64,000 bases of DNA. It comes from Methylobacterium sp. CB376 (GTDB lineage Bacteria; Pseudomonadota; Alphaproteobacteria; Rhizobiales; Beijerinckiaceae). Of the stretch, positions 26,253 to 35,759 are shown in pieces. Location of the stretch: assembly GCF_029714205.1 (NCBI RefSeq), contig NZ_CP121648.1, positions 3,614,001-3,678,000 on the forward strand, given 5' to 3'. A program made the translations under genes and the position numbers. Positions within the stretch are counted from its first letter, which is position 1. Every line of letters starts with the position of its first letter. The notes under the pieces were generated by a model. It was given only the letters and a program-made list of their open reading frames with translations. It did not search any database and was not told the DNA's origin.

Positions 26253-27389
26253 TCAGGCCGGCGCGACGAATTCCGCGGTCTCGCGGGTCCAGGCGCGGGC
26301 CTGATCGCTCAGGGTGAGGCCGAGCCCGGGCCGGGTCGGCACGATCATCCGGCCGCCCTCGAGGGCCAGCCGCTCGTTGAAGAGCGGTTCGAGCCACTCG
26401 AAATGCTCCACCCAGGGCTCGCGCTGGAGCGCGGCGGCGAGGTGGATGTGCAACTCCATGGCGAAGTGCGGCGCGACGGTGAGGCCGGCGAATTCCGCCA
26501 GCGCCGCCACCTTGAGGAAGGGCGTGATGCCGCCGACCCGCGGCGCGTCCGGCATCAGGTAGTCGGCGCCGTTCTGGCGGATGAAGTCCCAGTGCTCGGC
26601 GACGCTCGTCAGCATCTCGCCGGTGGCGATCGGCGTGTCGAGGGCGGCGGCGAGCGCCGCGTGGCCGGCCGCGTCCAGGCAGTCGAGGGGCTCCTCGATC
26701 CAGACGAGGTTGAAGGCCTCGAAGATCCGGCCCATGCGCAGGGCGGTCGGCCGATCCCATTGCTGGTTGGCATCGACCATCAGCGGGACCTCGTCGCCGA
26801 GGCGCTCCCGCACGGCGGCGACCCGCTTCACGTCGAGGGCCCCGTCCGGCTGCCCAACCTTGAGCTTGATGCCGCCGATCCCGCGGGCGCGGGAGCGCTC
26901 GGCATTGACCAGCAGCTCGTCGAGGGGCGTGTGCAGGAAGCCGCCCGACGTGTTGTAGCAGCGCACCGAATCGCGGTGCGCCCCGAGGAGCTTGGCGAGC
27001 GAGAGGCCGGCCCGCCTCGCCTTCAGGTCCCAGAGGGCGACGTCGAAGGCGCCGATCGCCTGGACCGCGAGGCCGCCGCGGCCGGCCGAGGCTCCCGCCC
27101 AGGCCAGGCGGTCCCAGGCCTTGGCGATGTCGCTCGGATCCTCCCCGAGCAGGGCGGGCGCGATCTCGCGGGCATGGGCGAACTGCCCCGGGCCGCCGGC
27201 CCGCTTCACGTAGCTGAAGCCGAGGCCGCCCGACCCGTCCCCGGCCTCGATCTCGCAGACCAGGATGGCGATCTCGGTCATCGGCCTCTGGCGCCCGGTG
27301 AGCACCTTGGCGTCGCTGATCGGGCTGGCGAGCGGCAGGGTCACCGCGTGCAGCCTGATCCGGCGGATCGTGTCGGTCCCGTGCGGCAT
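26253..27389 (-). CDS. L-talarate/galactarate dehydratase (enolase superfamily)
   Basis: A 378-aa enzyme that dehydrates galactarate and/or L-talarate to 5-keto-4-deoxy-glucarate. From memory it resembles the Salmonella enzyme closely: SYVKRAGG near residue 60, YNTSGGFLHTPLDELL, GIGGIKLKVGQP with general bases Lys175/Lys177, metal ligands in VDANQQW (Asp206), IEEPLD (Glu232) and TGEML (Glu258), and His308 in APHFAMELH. All catalytic residues are present. It is the third gene of the garD-MFS-dehydratase run on the minus strand, 96 bp after the transporter. Confidence 0.9.
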   Translation of the reverse strand: MPHGTDTIRRIRLHAVTLPLASPISDAKVLTGRQRPMTEIAILVCEIEAGDGSGGLGFSYVKRAGGPGQFAHAREIAPALLGEDPSDIAKAWDRLAWAGASAGRGGLAVQAIGAFDVALWDLKARRAGLSLAKLLGAHRDSVRCYNTSGGFLHTPLDELLVNAERSRARGIGGIKLKVGQPDGALDVKRVAAVRERLGDEVPLMVDANQQWDRPTALRMGRIFEAFNLVWIEEPLDCLDAAGHAALAAALDTPIATGEMLTSVAEHWDFIRQNGADYLMPDAPRVGGITPFLKVAALAEFAGLTVAPHFAMELHIHLAAALQREPWVEHFEWLEPLFNERLALEGGRMIVPTRPGLGLTLSDQARAWTRETAEFVAPA

Positions 27390-27402
27390 CCTCGTTCCTC
27401 CC

Positions 27403-27444
27403 GGTGATGGCCCGTGCCGGTGATGGCCCGTGCCGGTGATGGGC
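27403..27444. repeat. 16-bp tandem repeat between transporter and dehydratase genes
   Basis: GGTGATGGCCCGTGCC occurs at 27403-27418 and 27419-27434, with a third partial copy to about 27444. It lies in the 96-bp intercistronic gap and is not a multiple of three. Confidence 0.85.
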
Positions 27445-27485
27445 CCTGGCGGGCGCGGCGCCCCGGGCGGGGCGCCCGCGCGACG

Positions 27486-28805
27486 TCAGGTCGGGAGCGC
27501 CGCGACCTTGGCGGCGGTCCGCACCCGGCCCGGCGCCGTGAGCAGGGCGAGGAGGGCCGAGAGCACCGCGCAGGCGGTGAGGAAGCCGAGCGCCGCCCCG
27601 AAGCCGCCGGTCGCGTCCTTGATCCAGCCGACCACGAAGGGGCCGACGAAGCCGCCGAGATTGCCGATCGAGTTGATCATCGCGATGCCGCCCGCGGCGG
27701 CGGTGCCGGTCAGGAACTCGCTCGGCATGGTCCAGAAGGCCGGCTTGCAGCCGTAGAGCCCGATCGTCGCCACCGCGATCGCCACCACCGCCATCAGGGT
27801 GTTGCCGTAGAGGCCCGCCGCGGCCAGCCCCCCCGCCCCGAGCAGGCAGGCGACGATGTAGTGCCACTTGCGCTCGCGCATCCGGTCCGAGGACCAGCTC
27901 CAGACGAGGAGCCCGATCGTGCCGACCACGTAGGGCGCGGCGCTGACGAGGCCGACCTCCAGGTCGGAGCCGCCGAGGCCCTTCACGATCTGCGGCAGGA
28001 AGTAGGTGATCCCGTAGGTCGCCGTGACGATGGTGAAGTACATCAGGGCGAGCGAGAGCACGCGCAGGTCCGAGAAGGCGCGGCGCAGGCTCATGTGGCC
28101 CTGCTCCTGGCGCAGCAGGTCCTGCCGCTCCCGCTCGATCGCGCCGCACAGCCACGCCTTCTCGTCGGGCGCGAGCCAGTCGGCGACGGCGGGCGAGTCG
28201 GTGAGCCAGCGCAGCACCACGAAGGCGAGGAGCACGGCCGGGGCCGCCTCGACCAGGAAGAGCCACTGCCAGCCCGCCAGCCCGAGCGCCCCGTCGAGGC
28301 GCAGGAGCACGCCCGAGAGCGCCGCCGTCACGGCGTTCGAGACCGGAACCGCCAGGTAGAGCGAGGCCAGCACGCGGCTGCGATAGGCCTTCGGGAACCA
28401 GTAGGTGAAGTAGAGGATCACGCCCGGGAAGAACCCGGCCTCGGCGACGCCGAGGAGGAAGCGCATCACCACGAAGCTGGTCGGCCCGGTCACGAAGGCC
28501 ATCGCGCCCGCCACGAGGCCCCAGGAGATCATGATGCGGGCGATCCAGCGCCGCGCCCCGGCCTTCTCCAGGAGCAGGTTGCTCGGCACCTCGAAGACGA
28601 AGTAGCCGAGGAAGAAGATGCCGGCCCCGAAGCCGAAATCCTTCGCCGAGAGCCCCAGTGCCTGCGACATGCCGCCGGTCGCCGCGAAGCTGACGTTGGT
28701 GCGGTCGATGTAGGCGATGAGGTAGATGATGACGATGAGCGGCAGGAGGCGCCACGCCACCTTGCGGATCGTCCTCGCCTCGAGTTCGCGGTCGGCCAGA
28801 TCCAT
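27486..28805 (-). CDS. MFS transporter, anion:cation symporter family, probable aldarate importer
   Basis: A 439-aa protein of 12 helices in the ACS family (GarP/GudP/tartrate-transporter group). It begins RKVAWRLLPLIVIIYLIAYIDRTNVSFA, the ACS signature, and has GVAEAGFFPGVILYFTYWFP in TM4-5. The ATG at 28805 is preceded by GGAGG-like bases and gives the family N-terminus; the open frame upstream overlaps garD and is rejected. Flanked by two galactarate dehydratases, it most likely imports galactarate or a related sugar diacid by proton symport. Confidence 0.9.
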   Translation of the reverse strand: MDLADRELEARTIRKVAWRLLPLIVIIYLIAYIDRTNVSFAATGGMSQALGLSAKDFGFGAGIFFLGYFVFEVPSNLLLEKAGARRWIARIMISWGLVAGAMAFVTGPTSFVVMRFLLGVAEAGFFPGVILYFTYWFPKAYRSRVLASLYLAVPVSNAVTAALSGVLLRLDGALGLAGWQWLFLVEAAPAVLLAFVVLRWLTDSPAVADWLAPDEKAWLCGAIERERQDLLRQEQGHMSLRRAFSDLRVLSLALMYFTIVTATYGITYFLPQIVKGLGGSDLEVGLVSAAPYVVGTIGLLVWSWSSDRMRERKWHYIVACLLGAGGLAAAGLYGNTLMAVVAIAVATIGLYGCKPAFWTMPSEFLTGTAAAGGIAMINSIGNLGGFVGPFVVGWIKDATGGFGAALGFLTACAVLSALLALLTAPGRVRTAAKVAALPT

Positions 28806-28873
28806 GGTTTCCTCCCGATTGTCGGTTATCGCGTCGTTGCCGGGGCCGGATCGCCCCGGAGGTCCCGATGGCG

Positions 28874-30466
28874 TCAGGTGACGGGCGCCGGGTTGAAGAG
28901 GGTGAGGTCGTTGTAGAGGCCCCAGCGGTCCGACCAGGGCTTGGTGCGCCCGCTCGCCACGTCGAGGATCAGGCGGAAGAGCTCCCAGCCCATCTCCTCG
29001 ATCGTCGCCTCGCCGGTGGCGATCCGGCCGGCATCGAGGTCGATCAGGTCCGACCAGCGCTCGGCGAGCTCCGTGCGGGTCGCCACCTTGATCACCGGCG
29101 CCTCGGCCAGCCCGTAGGGGGTGCCCCGCCCCGTGGAGAAGACCTGCAGGGTCATGCCGGAGGCGAGCTGCAGCGTGCCGCAGACGAAGTCGCTCGCCGG
29201 GGTCGCGGCGAAGATCAGGCCCTTCCGGCGCACCCGCTCGCCCGGCGCGAGCACGCCGCGAATCGCGCTCGTGCCCGACTTCGCCACCGAGCCGAGGGCC
29301 TTCTCGACGATGGTGTTGAGCCCGCCCTTCTTGTTGCCGGGCGAGGGATTGGCGCTGCGGTCGGCCTGCCCGCGGGCGAGGTAGGCGTCGTACCACGCCA
29401 TCTCGCGGATCAGCGCGCGGGCCACCTCCTCGGTCTCGGCCCGCGGGGTGAGGAGGTGGATGGCGTCGCGCACCTCGGTGACTTCCGAGAACATCACGGT
29501 CGCCCCGCAGCGCACCAGCAGGTCGGCGCAATAGCCGAGCGCCGGGTTGGCGGTGACGCCCGAGAAGGCGTCGCTGCCGCCGCATTGCAGCCCGACGACG
29601 AGGTCCGAGGCCGGGCAGGTCTCGCGGCGGCGGCGGTTCAGCACCTCCAGCCGCGCCCGCGCCATCGCCATGATGCTCTCCAGCATCATGCCGAAGCCCT
29701 GGTGGCGCTCGTCCTGGAGCCGCACCACGCCCTCGCCCTGCCCGTCCGGCAGCAGCCGCTCGGAGACGAGCTTCTCGCAGCCGAGGCCCACCACCATCAC
29801 CTCGCCACCGAAATTCGGGTTCTGGGCGAGGCTCTGCAGGGTGCGGATCGGGATCACGGCCTCGGGCGCGTTGATGGCGACGCCGCAGCCATAGGCGTGG
29901 GTCAGCCCGACCACGTCGTCGACGTTCGGGTAGCGCGGCAGCAACTCCTCGCGGATGCGCCGGACGGCGACGTCGAGGGTGCCGGCGACGCATTGCACGC
30001 TGGTCGAGATGGCCAGGATGTTGCGCGTGCCGACCGAGCCGTCCGGGTTGCGGTAGCCCTCGAACGTGTAGCCGTCGAGGGGCGGGAGGGGCGCCGGGAC
30101 CCGGGTGGCGAGCGCGAGGGCGTCGAGGGCCGGCGCGGGCGGCGTCCGCACCCGGCTCTCCTCGACCCAGGCGCCGCGGGAGATGTCCCGCAGGGCGGTG
30201 CCGATCACCTCGCCGTAGCGGCGCACCGGGGCGCCCTCGGGGATGTCGGCGAGGGCCACCTTGTGGCCCTGCGGCACGAATTCGCGCAGGGTGAGCCCGT
30301 CCGGAAGTGCGGTGCCGGCCGGCAGCCCGAAGGCGTTCACCACGATCGCGACGTTGTCGTCCGGGTGGAGCCGGATCGTGCGGGGCAGGTCCCCCGCGAG
30401 TCCCGGACTCGTCTTGGTTCCCGGACTCGTCTTGACTCCCGGACTCGTCTTGGCGTCCGCCGGCAT
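28874..30466 (-). CDS. garD: Galactarate dehydratase (UxaA family)
   Basis: A 530-aa enzyme converting galactarate to 5-dehydro-4-deoxy-D-glucarate. It has an N-terminal SAF-like domain ([17 protein letters not shown] ... [12 protein letters not shown]) and a large UxaA domain with [40 protein letters not shown] and [12 protein letters not shown], as in GarD. Preceding the SAF domain are three copies of a KTSPGx hexapeptide from an 18-bp repeat, which is not part of the family. It is the first gene of the operon with the transporter and the enolase-type dehydratase. Confidence 0.92.
   Translation of the reverse strand: MPADAKTSPGVKTSPGTKTSPGLAGDLPRTIRLHPDDNVAIVVNAFGLPAGTALPDGLTLREFVPQGHKVALADIPEGAPVRRYGEVIGTALRDISRGAWVEESRVRTPPAPALDALALATRVPAPLPPLDGYTFEGYRNPDGSVGTRNILAISTSVQCVAGTLDVAVRRIREELLPRYPNVDDVVGLTHAYGCGVAINAPEAVIPIRTLQSLAQNPNFGGEVMVVGLGCEKLVSERLLPDGQGEGVVRLQDERHQGFGMMLESIMAMARARLEVLNRRRRETCPASDLVVGLQCGGSDAFSGVTANPALGYCADLLVRCGATVMFSEVTEVRDAIHLLTPRAETEEVARALIREMAWYDAYLARGQADRSANPSPGNKKGGLNTIVEKALGSVAKSGTSAIRGVLAPGERVRRKGLIFAATPASDFVCGTLQLASGMTLQVFSTGRGTPYGLAEAPVIKVATRTELAERWSDLIDLDAGRIATGEATIEEMGWELFRLILDVASGRTKPWSDRWGLYNDLTLFNPAPVT
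30401..30454. repeat. In-frame 18-bp tandem repeat at the garD 5' end
   Basis: Three units of TCCCGGACTCGTCTTGGT type (30401-30418, 30419-30436, 30437-30454) encode KTSPGL/T/V within the first 25 residues of GarD. Copies differ only in the last bases. The unit length preserves the frame. Confidence 0.9.
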
Positions 30467-30763
30467 CGGATCCTCCCTCTCGCGGCGCGCCGGCCGCGGC
30501 GACGGGCCAGCAGGCGCTGGCGCGGATCCGGCGGCTCGCCTCGGCTCAGGCCTCGGCCCAGCCCGTGGTTGAGAGAGTCATAGCGAGCGCATTCATCTCG
30601 GGCCAACTCAGAGTCGGCATGGATTGATGCCGGAAATGGATCGACGGGCGGCGGGCCGGCCGGATTCCCCGCCCGCGGACGCGAAGCGGCGCGGGTGCCG
30701 AACGGCCCCGCGCCGGGATCTGCCTCGCGCGTGAAGCGGCGGCGCCGGGCCGGGAGCCCGCCC

Positions 30764-33730
30764 CTACTCGGCCGCGATCGAGGCCGGAACGACGGGCACC
30801 ACCCGGGCGGCGCAGAACTTGAACTCCGGGATCTTGCCCATCGGGTCGAGCGCCGGGTTGGTGAGCAGGTTCGCGGCGGCCTCGGCGTAGCAGAAGGGCA
30901 TGAACACCATCCCCTCCGGCACGTCGCGGTCGGAGCGCACCTTCACCTCGACGGCGCCGCGGCGGGTCTCGAGGCGCATCCGGTCGCCCGGCACGAGGCC
31001 GAGCCGGCCGAGTTCGCGCGGCGCCATGAAGGCCACCGCCTCGGGCTCGATCGCGTCGAGCACCCCGGCGCGGCGGGTCATCGAGCCCGTGTGCCAGTGC
31101 TCCAGCACGCGGCCGGTCGAGAGGACCATCGGGAACTCGGTGTCCGGCACCTCGTCGGGCGGCGTCACCGCGGCCGGAACGATCTTGGCGCGCCCGCTCT
31201 CGGTCGGGAACCCGGCGTAGAAGATGATCTCGTGGCCGGGCTCGTCCGGCGCGTCGACCGGGTAGGTGACGGCGCCCTCGCGCTCCACCCGCTCCCAGGT
31301 GATGTTCTTGAGCGAGGGCATCACCCGGGCCATCTCGGTGAAGATGTCGGCCGGGCCGCCATAATCCCAGGCCAGGCCGAGGCGCCGGGCCATCTCCTGG
31401 ATGATCCACCAATCCTGGCGCGCGTCGCCCGGGGGCGGCACGACCGGGCGGGCCATCTGCACGCGGCGATCGGTATTGGTGAAGGTGCCGGCCTTCTCGG
31501 CGAAGGCCGAGGCCGGCAGCACCACATCGGCGTGGAAGGCGGTCTCGGTCAGGAAGAGGTCCTGCACGACGAGGTGGTCGAGCATCGCCAGCGCCTGCCG
31601 GGCGTGGTTGAGGTCGGGATCCGACATCGCCGGGTTCTCACCCTCGACGTACATGCCGCGGATGCTGCCGGCGTGGATCGCCCGCATGATCTCCACCACG
31701 GTGAGACCCTGCTTGGGATCGAGGGACTGGCCCCAGAAGTCCTCGAACAATTCCCGCACCGCCGCCTTCTCGACGGATTGGTAGTCCGGATAGACCATCG
31801 GGATCAGGCCGGCATCGGAGGCGCCCTGGACGTTGTTCTGGCCGCGCAGGGGGTGCAGGCCGGTGCCGGGCCGGCCGATCTGGCCGGTGGTGAGGGCGAG
31901 CGCGATCAGGCAGCGGGAATTGTCCGTGCCGTGCACGTGCTGGCTCACGCCCATGCCCCAGAAGATGATCGAGGCCTTCGAGCGGGCGTAGAGCCGGGCC
32001 ACCTCGCGCAGGGTCTCGGCCGGGATGCCGCACACCTTCGCCATCTTCTCGGGCGTGAACTCGCGGATGCGGTCCTTCAGCGCGTCGAAGTTCTCGGTGT
32101 AGCCGGCGATGTACTGCTGATCGGTGAGCCCCTCCTCGACGATCACGTTCAGCATCGCGTTCAGCATGGCCACGTCGGTGCCCGGCTTGAAGGCGAGGTG
32201 GCGATAGGCGTGGCGCGACAGGACCTGCCGGCGCGGGTCCATGATGATCAGCTTGGCGCCGCGCTCCTTGACGGCGTTCTTGATGAAGGTGGCGGCGACC
32301 GGGTGGTTCACGGTCGGGTTCGCGCCGATGACGACGATCACCTCGGCGTCGAGCGCCGCCGAGAACGGGGCCGAGACGGCGCCCGAATTCAGCCCCTCCA
32401 TCAGCGCGGCCACCGAGGAGGCGTGGCAGAGCCGGGTGCAATGGTCGACGTTGTTGGTGCCGAAGCCGAGCCGCACCAGCTTCTGGAACAGGTAGGCTTC
32501 CTCGTTCGAGCCCTTGGCCGAGCCGAAGCCCGCCAGCGCGTGGCGTCCGTGGCTGTCGCGCACGCGCCTCAGGCCGCCGGCCGCGCGCGCGAGGGCCTCC
32601 TCCCAGCTCGCCTCGCGGAAATGGGTCCAGGGATTGGCCGGATCGACCTGGTCGTTGGCGTCCTTGGCGACGTTGTCGAGGCGAATCAGGGGCTTGGTCA
32701 GCCGGTGGGGGTGGTGGACGTAGTCGAAGCCGAAGCGGCCCTTCACGCAGAGCCGGTTGTGGTTGGCCGGGCCGTCCTTGCCCTCCGCGTAGACGATGCG
32801 GTCGTCCTTGACCTTGTAGGAGACCTGGCAGCCGACGCCGCAATAGGGGCAGAGCGAGTCGACCGAGCGGTCGGGATAGACCTCGCGCTGCTGCGCATCG
32901 TTCAGGTAGGCGGCCGGCATCAGGGCGCCGGTCGGGCAGGCCTGGACGCACTCGCCGCAGGCGACGCAGGTCGAGGAGCCCATCGGGTCGTCGAAGTCGA
33001 ACACGACCTTGGCGTCCGCGTTGCGGTAGGCCATGCCGATCACGTCGTTGACCTGGACTTCGCGGCAGGCCCGGACGCAGAGGTTGCACTGGATGCAGGC
33101 GTCGAGGTTCACCCGCATCGCCGGGTGGCTCGCGTCGGTCGCCCAGCGCTCCTCGGCCGGGAAGCGGCTCTCGCTCACGCCGACGTGGTCGGCCTGCGAC
33201 CAGAAGTGCGAGTCCGGATCGTGCGAGGTCGCGCGCTCCGGCTGATCGGCGACGAGGAGCTCCATCACCATGGCGCGGGCCTTCACGGCCCGGTCGGTCT
33301 GGGTCTTGACCTTCATGCCGACGGCCGGCGTGCGCTTGCACGAGGCCGCGAGCACGCGCTCCCCCTCGATCTCGACCATGCAGGCGCGGCAATTGCCGTC
33401 CGGCCGGTAGCCCGGGGCGGGCTTGTGGCAGAGGTGCGGGATGTGGGTGCCGAGCCGCTGGGCGACCGCCCACAGGGTCTCGCCCGGGCGCGCCTCGACC
33501 TGCTCGCCGTCGAGCTCGAACACGACGCCGGGGATGCCCGCCGGCAGGTCGCGCAGCGACAGGGTCCCGCTCGGGGCGGGCCCGGCCTGCCCGCCGGCCT
33601 TCGTGCCCTGCGAGTAGGAGCCGCCGCCCTGGGGCGTGCCGCCGGTGCCGCCGGCATCCTGGGGCGCGGAGGGCCGGGTCGCGAGCGGGTCGCCGCCGGC
33701 CGGGTTGCTGTTCTGGGTGCCGCTGCTCAT
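30764..33730 (-). CDS. fdh1A: NAD-dependent formate dehydrogenase, alpha (catalytic) subunit
   Basis: A 988-aa Mo/W bis-MGD enzyme oxidising formate to CO2. In order: a 50-residue glycine/serine/proline-rich extension, a [2Fe-2S] domain (HLCHKPAPGY..CRACMVEIEG), ferredoxin-type clusters (CIQCNLCVRACR and CVACGECVQACP), the [4Fe-4S] motif CPYCGVGC, and the molybdopterin domains. The active-site ligand is Cys431 in VDHCTRLCHASS, so no selenocysteine is needed. It ends with a molydop-binding domain. It follows the beta subunit gene by 31 bp. The Methylobacterium homologue FDH1 is a tungsten enzyme; which metal is used here is not visible. Confidence 0.95.
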   Translation of the reverse strand: MSSGTQNSNPAGGDPLATRPSAPQDAGGTGGTPQGGGSYSQGTKAGGQAGPAPSGTLSLRDLPAGIPGVVFELDGEQVEARPGETLWAVAQRLGTHIPHLCHKPAPGYRPDGNCRACMVEIEGERVLAASCKRTPAVGMKVKTQTDRAVKARAMVMELLVADQPERATSHDPDSHFWSQADHVGVSESRFPAEERWATDASHPAMRVNLDACIQCNLCVRACREVQVNDVIGMAYRNADAKVVFDFDDPMGSSTCVACGECVQACPTGALMPAAYLNDAQQREVYPDRSVDSLCPYCGVGCQVSYKVKDDRIVYAEGKDGPANHNRLCVKGRFGFDYVHHPHRLTKPLIRLDNVAKDANDQVDPANPWTHFREASWEEALARAAGGLRRVRDSHGRHALAGFGSAKGSNEEAYLFQKLVRLGFGTNNVDHCTRLCHASSVAALMEGLNSGAVSAPFSAALDAEVIVVIGANPTVNHPVAATFIKNAVKERGAKLIIMDPRRQVLSRHAYRHLAFKPGTDVAMLNAMLNVIVEEGLTDQQYIAGYTENFDALKDRIREFTPEKMAKVCGIPAETLREVARLYARSKASIIFWGMGVSQHVHGTDNSRCLIALALTTGQIGRPGTGLHPLRGQNNVQGASDAGLIPMVYPDYQSVEKAAVRELFEDFWGQSLDPKQGLTVVEIMRAIHAGSIRGMYVEGENPAMSDPDLNHARQALAMLDHLVVQDLFLTETAFHADVVLPASAFAEKAGTFTNTDRRVQMARPVVPPPGDARQDWWIIQEMARRLGLAWDYGGPADIFTEMARVMPSLKNITWERVEREGAVTYPVDAPDEPGHEIIFYAGFPTESGRAKIVPAAVTPPDEVPDTEFPMVLSTGRVLEHWHTGSMTRRAGVLDAIEPEAVAFMAPRELGRLGLVPGDRMRLETRRGAVEVKVRSDRDVPEGMVFMPFCYAEAAANLLTNPALDPMGKIPEFKFCAARVVPVVPASIAAE

Positions 33731-33761
33731 GGTGTCGCTTCCGCTTCCGGCCCGTCCCGCC

Positions 33762-35480
33762 CTACTCGGCCGCCATGGGCCGCGGGGTCGGGAAGAGGTC
33801 CGGGAAATACTTGATGACGCTGGTGAGCGGATTCGAGGCCGCTTGGCCGAGGCCGCAGATCGAGGCGTCGCGCATGCATTGCGACAACTCGCCGAGGAGG
33901 TCGGTGTCCCAGACCCCGCTCTCCATCAGCATGCGGGCCTTCTGGGTGCCGACCCGGCAGGGCGTGCATTGGCCGCAGGACTCGTCCTCGAAGAACCGCA
34001 TCAGGTTGAGGGCCGCACCGCGGATGTCGTCCTTGTCGGAGAGCACCACCACGGCGGCCGAGCCGATGAAGCAGCCGTACTTCTCGAGGGTCCCGAAATC
34101 GAGCGGGATGTCGTCCATCGCGGCCGGCAGGATGCCGCCCGAGGCGCCGCCCGGCAGGTAGGCCGCGAAGCGGTGGCCCTCGGCCATGCCGCCGCAGAAT
34201 TCCTCGATCAACTCGCGGATGGTGACCCCGGCCGGCGCGAGCTTCACGCCCGGCTCCCTCACCCGGCCCGACACCGAGTAGGAGCGCAGGCCCGTGCGGC
34301 CGTTGCGGCCGTGGCTCTTCCACCAATCCGGGCCGCGCTCGATCAGGTCGCGAATCCAGTACAGCGTCTCGACGTTGTTGATCAGCGTCGGGCGCCCGAA
34401 CAGGCCGACCTGGAACGGGTACGGGGGCTTGTGGCGCGGCAGGCCGCGCTTGCCCTCGATCGACTCGATCAGCGAGGATTCCTCGCCGCAGATATAGGCT
34501 CCGGCCCCGCGCCGCAGGTGCAGGCGCGGCCCGCCCGGCGGCAGCTTGGCGATCTCCCGCGCCAGGATCTGGCGGGCGATCGGGTACTCGTCGCGGATGT
34601 AGAGGTAGACGTCCTCGGCCTCGACCACGTGGGCGCCGATCAGGGTGCCTTCGAGGAAGCGGTGCGGGTCGGTGTTGAGGTAGAGCTGGTCCTTGAAGGT
34701 GCCGGGCTCGCCCTCGTCGCCGTTCACCGCCATCAGGCGCGGGCCGGGCTCGCCGCGCACCGAGCGCCACTTGCGACCGGTCGGGAAGCCCGCCCCGCCG
34801 AGGCCCCGCAGCGAGCCGTCGTCGAGGACCTTGAGCACGTCCTCGACCGAGAGATCGCCGGCGCGCAGGCGCTCCAGGGTCCGGTAGCCGCCCGCGTCCC
34901 GGTAGGCGTCGAAATCGATCGTGTCGGGAAGATGCGCGTGCGTGTCGCCGGCCGCGACCGCCGCCCGCACAGTCTCGACCGTGGCCCGGTGCAGGAAATT
35001 GTGCCCGACCTCGGCGGCCGGGGCGTGGTCGCACAGGCCGACGCAGGGCGCGCGCACCACGCGCACCTGCGCGCCGATCTCCGCCTGGAGCGCGGCGAGG
35101 AGCTCCTCGGCGCCGTGCATCGCGCAGGTGAGGCTGTCGCAGACCCGCACGGTCAGCGCCGGGATCGCCGCCTCGCCCTCCTTCACCACGTCGAAATGGG
35201 CGTAGAAGGTCGCGGTCTCGAACACCTCCGCGAAGGCGAGCCCCATCTCGTCGGCGAGCGCCGCGAGGTGGGGGGCGCTGATCTGCCCGTAGGTGTCCTG
35301 GACGAGGTGCAGGTGCTCGATGAGGAGGTCGCGGCGGCGCGGCGCCTCGCCGAGGAGCGCGGCGATCTCGGCCTTCGCCCGGGGATCGACCTGGCGCCCC
35401 TTCGGCACCGGCCTCGCCCGCTCGCGACCGCGTCCGGGGTGTTCGAAGCGCTTGACGCGCGACACATCGTGCTGGCTCAT
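33762..35480 (-). CDS. fdh1B: NAD-dependent formate dehydrogenase, beta subunit (NuoE-NuoF fusion)
   Basis: A 572-aa protein that passes electrons from the alpha subunit to NAD+. Residues about 1-170 are NuoE-like, with a [2Fe-2S] site (CDSLTCAMHG ... APCVGLCDHAP). The rest is NuoF-like: GLGGAGFPTGRKW and AVNGDEGEPGTFKD for FMN/NAD binding, GAYICGEESSLIESIEGKRG, and a C-terminal [4Fe-4S] motif ESCGQCTPCRVGT. The fusion is characteristic of Methylobacterium FDH1. The ATG at 35480 matches the family N-terminus; a TTG nine codons upstream lies inside the AT-rich operator-like sequence and is rejected. Confidence 0.95.
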   Translation of the reverse strand: MSQHDVSRVKRFEHPGRGRERARPVPKGRQVDPRAKAEIAALLGEAPRRRDLLIEHLHLVQDTYGQISAPHLAALADEMGLAFAEVFETATFYAHFDVVKEGEAAIPALTVRVCDSLTCAMHGAEELLAALQAEIGAQVRVVRAPCVGLCDHAPAAEVGHNFLHRATVETVRAAVAAGDTHAHLPDTIDFDAYRDAGGYRTLERLRAGDLSVEDVLKVLDDGSLRGLGGAGFPTGRKWRSVRGEPGPRLMAVNGDEGEPGTFKDQLYLNTDPHRFLEGTLIGAHVVEAEDVYLYIRDEYPIARQILAREIAKLPPGGPRLHLRRGAGAYICGEESSLIESIEGKRGLPRHKPPYPFQVGLFGRPTLINNVETLYWIRDLIERGPDWWKSHGRNGRTGLRSYSVSGRVREPGVKLAPAGVTIRELIEEFCGGMAEGHRFAAYLPGGASGGILPAAMDDIPLDFGTLEKYGCFIGSAAVVVLSDKDDIRGAALNLMRFFEDESCGQCTPCRVGTQKARMLMESGVWDTDLLGELSQCMRDASICGLGQAASNPLTSVIKYFPDLFPTPRPMAAE

Positions 35481-35489
35481 GGGGTCACC

Positions 35490-35520
35490 GTACCAGCTGG
35501 CATACAAAATACAAGGTACC
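35490..35520. promoter_or_regulatory. AT-rich operator-like element before the formate dehydrogenase genes
   Basis: TGGCATACAAAATACAAGG, inside outer GTACC/GGTACC arms (35490-35494 and 35515-35520), lies 10-40 bp before the fdh1B start and stands out in GC-rich DNA. The string TGGCATACA resembles TTGGTATACAG upstream of oxlT (53143-53153). Such sequences recall GntR-family sites. Neither a regulator gene nor clear promoter hexamers are present, so the assignment is tentative. Confidence 0.4.
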
Positions 35521-35700
35521 GCACGGGGGCGCTCGCGCTGTGATCTTCGCCGGGCTGTGTCGCGGATCGTGAGGCGGGGCTCCCGGCGCGCCGGGAGCCG
35601 ATCGCCGCGCCCGACGCGACGAACCGACCCTCGTGGAGCGCGGGAGCATAAGGATCGCGGGCGCGTCCGTCAGGAGCGGCCACCCCCCACGAAAGTCCAA

Positions 35701-35759
35701 GCCGCCCCCTGCGCGCCTTCGGCGGCCCTACTGGCCGCCGAAGGCGCGCAGGGGGCGGC
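35701..35759. terminator. Perfect 27-bp inverted repeat overlapping a gene end
   Basis: Left arm 35701-35727 and right arm 35733-35759 are exact reverse complements around a 5-base loop CTACT. The stop codon of the 97-aa gene (35728-35730) sits in the loop and its last nine codons (RPLRAFGGQ) form the right arm. A transcript would fold into an extremely stable hairpin at the stop codon. It is probably a terminator or mRNA 3' stabiliser separating this gene from formate dehydrogenase. Confidence 0.9.
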
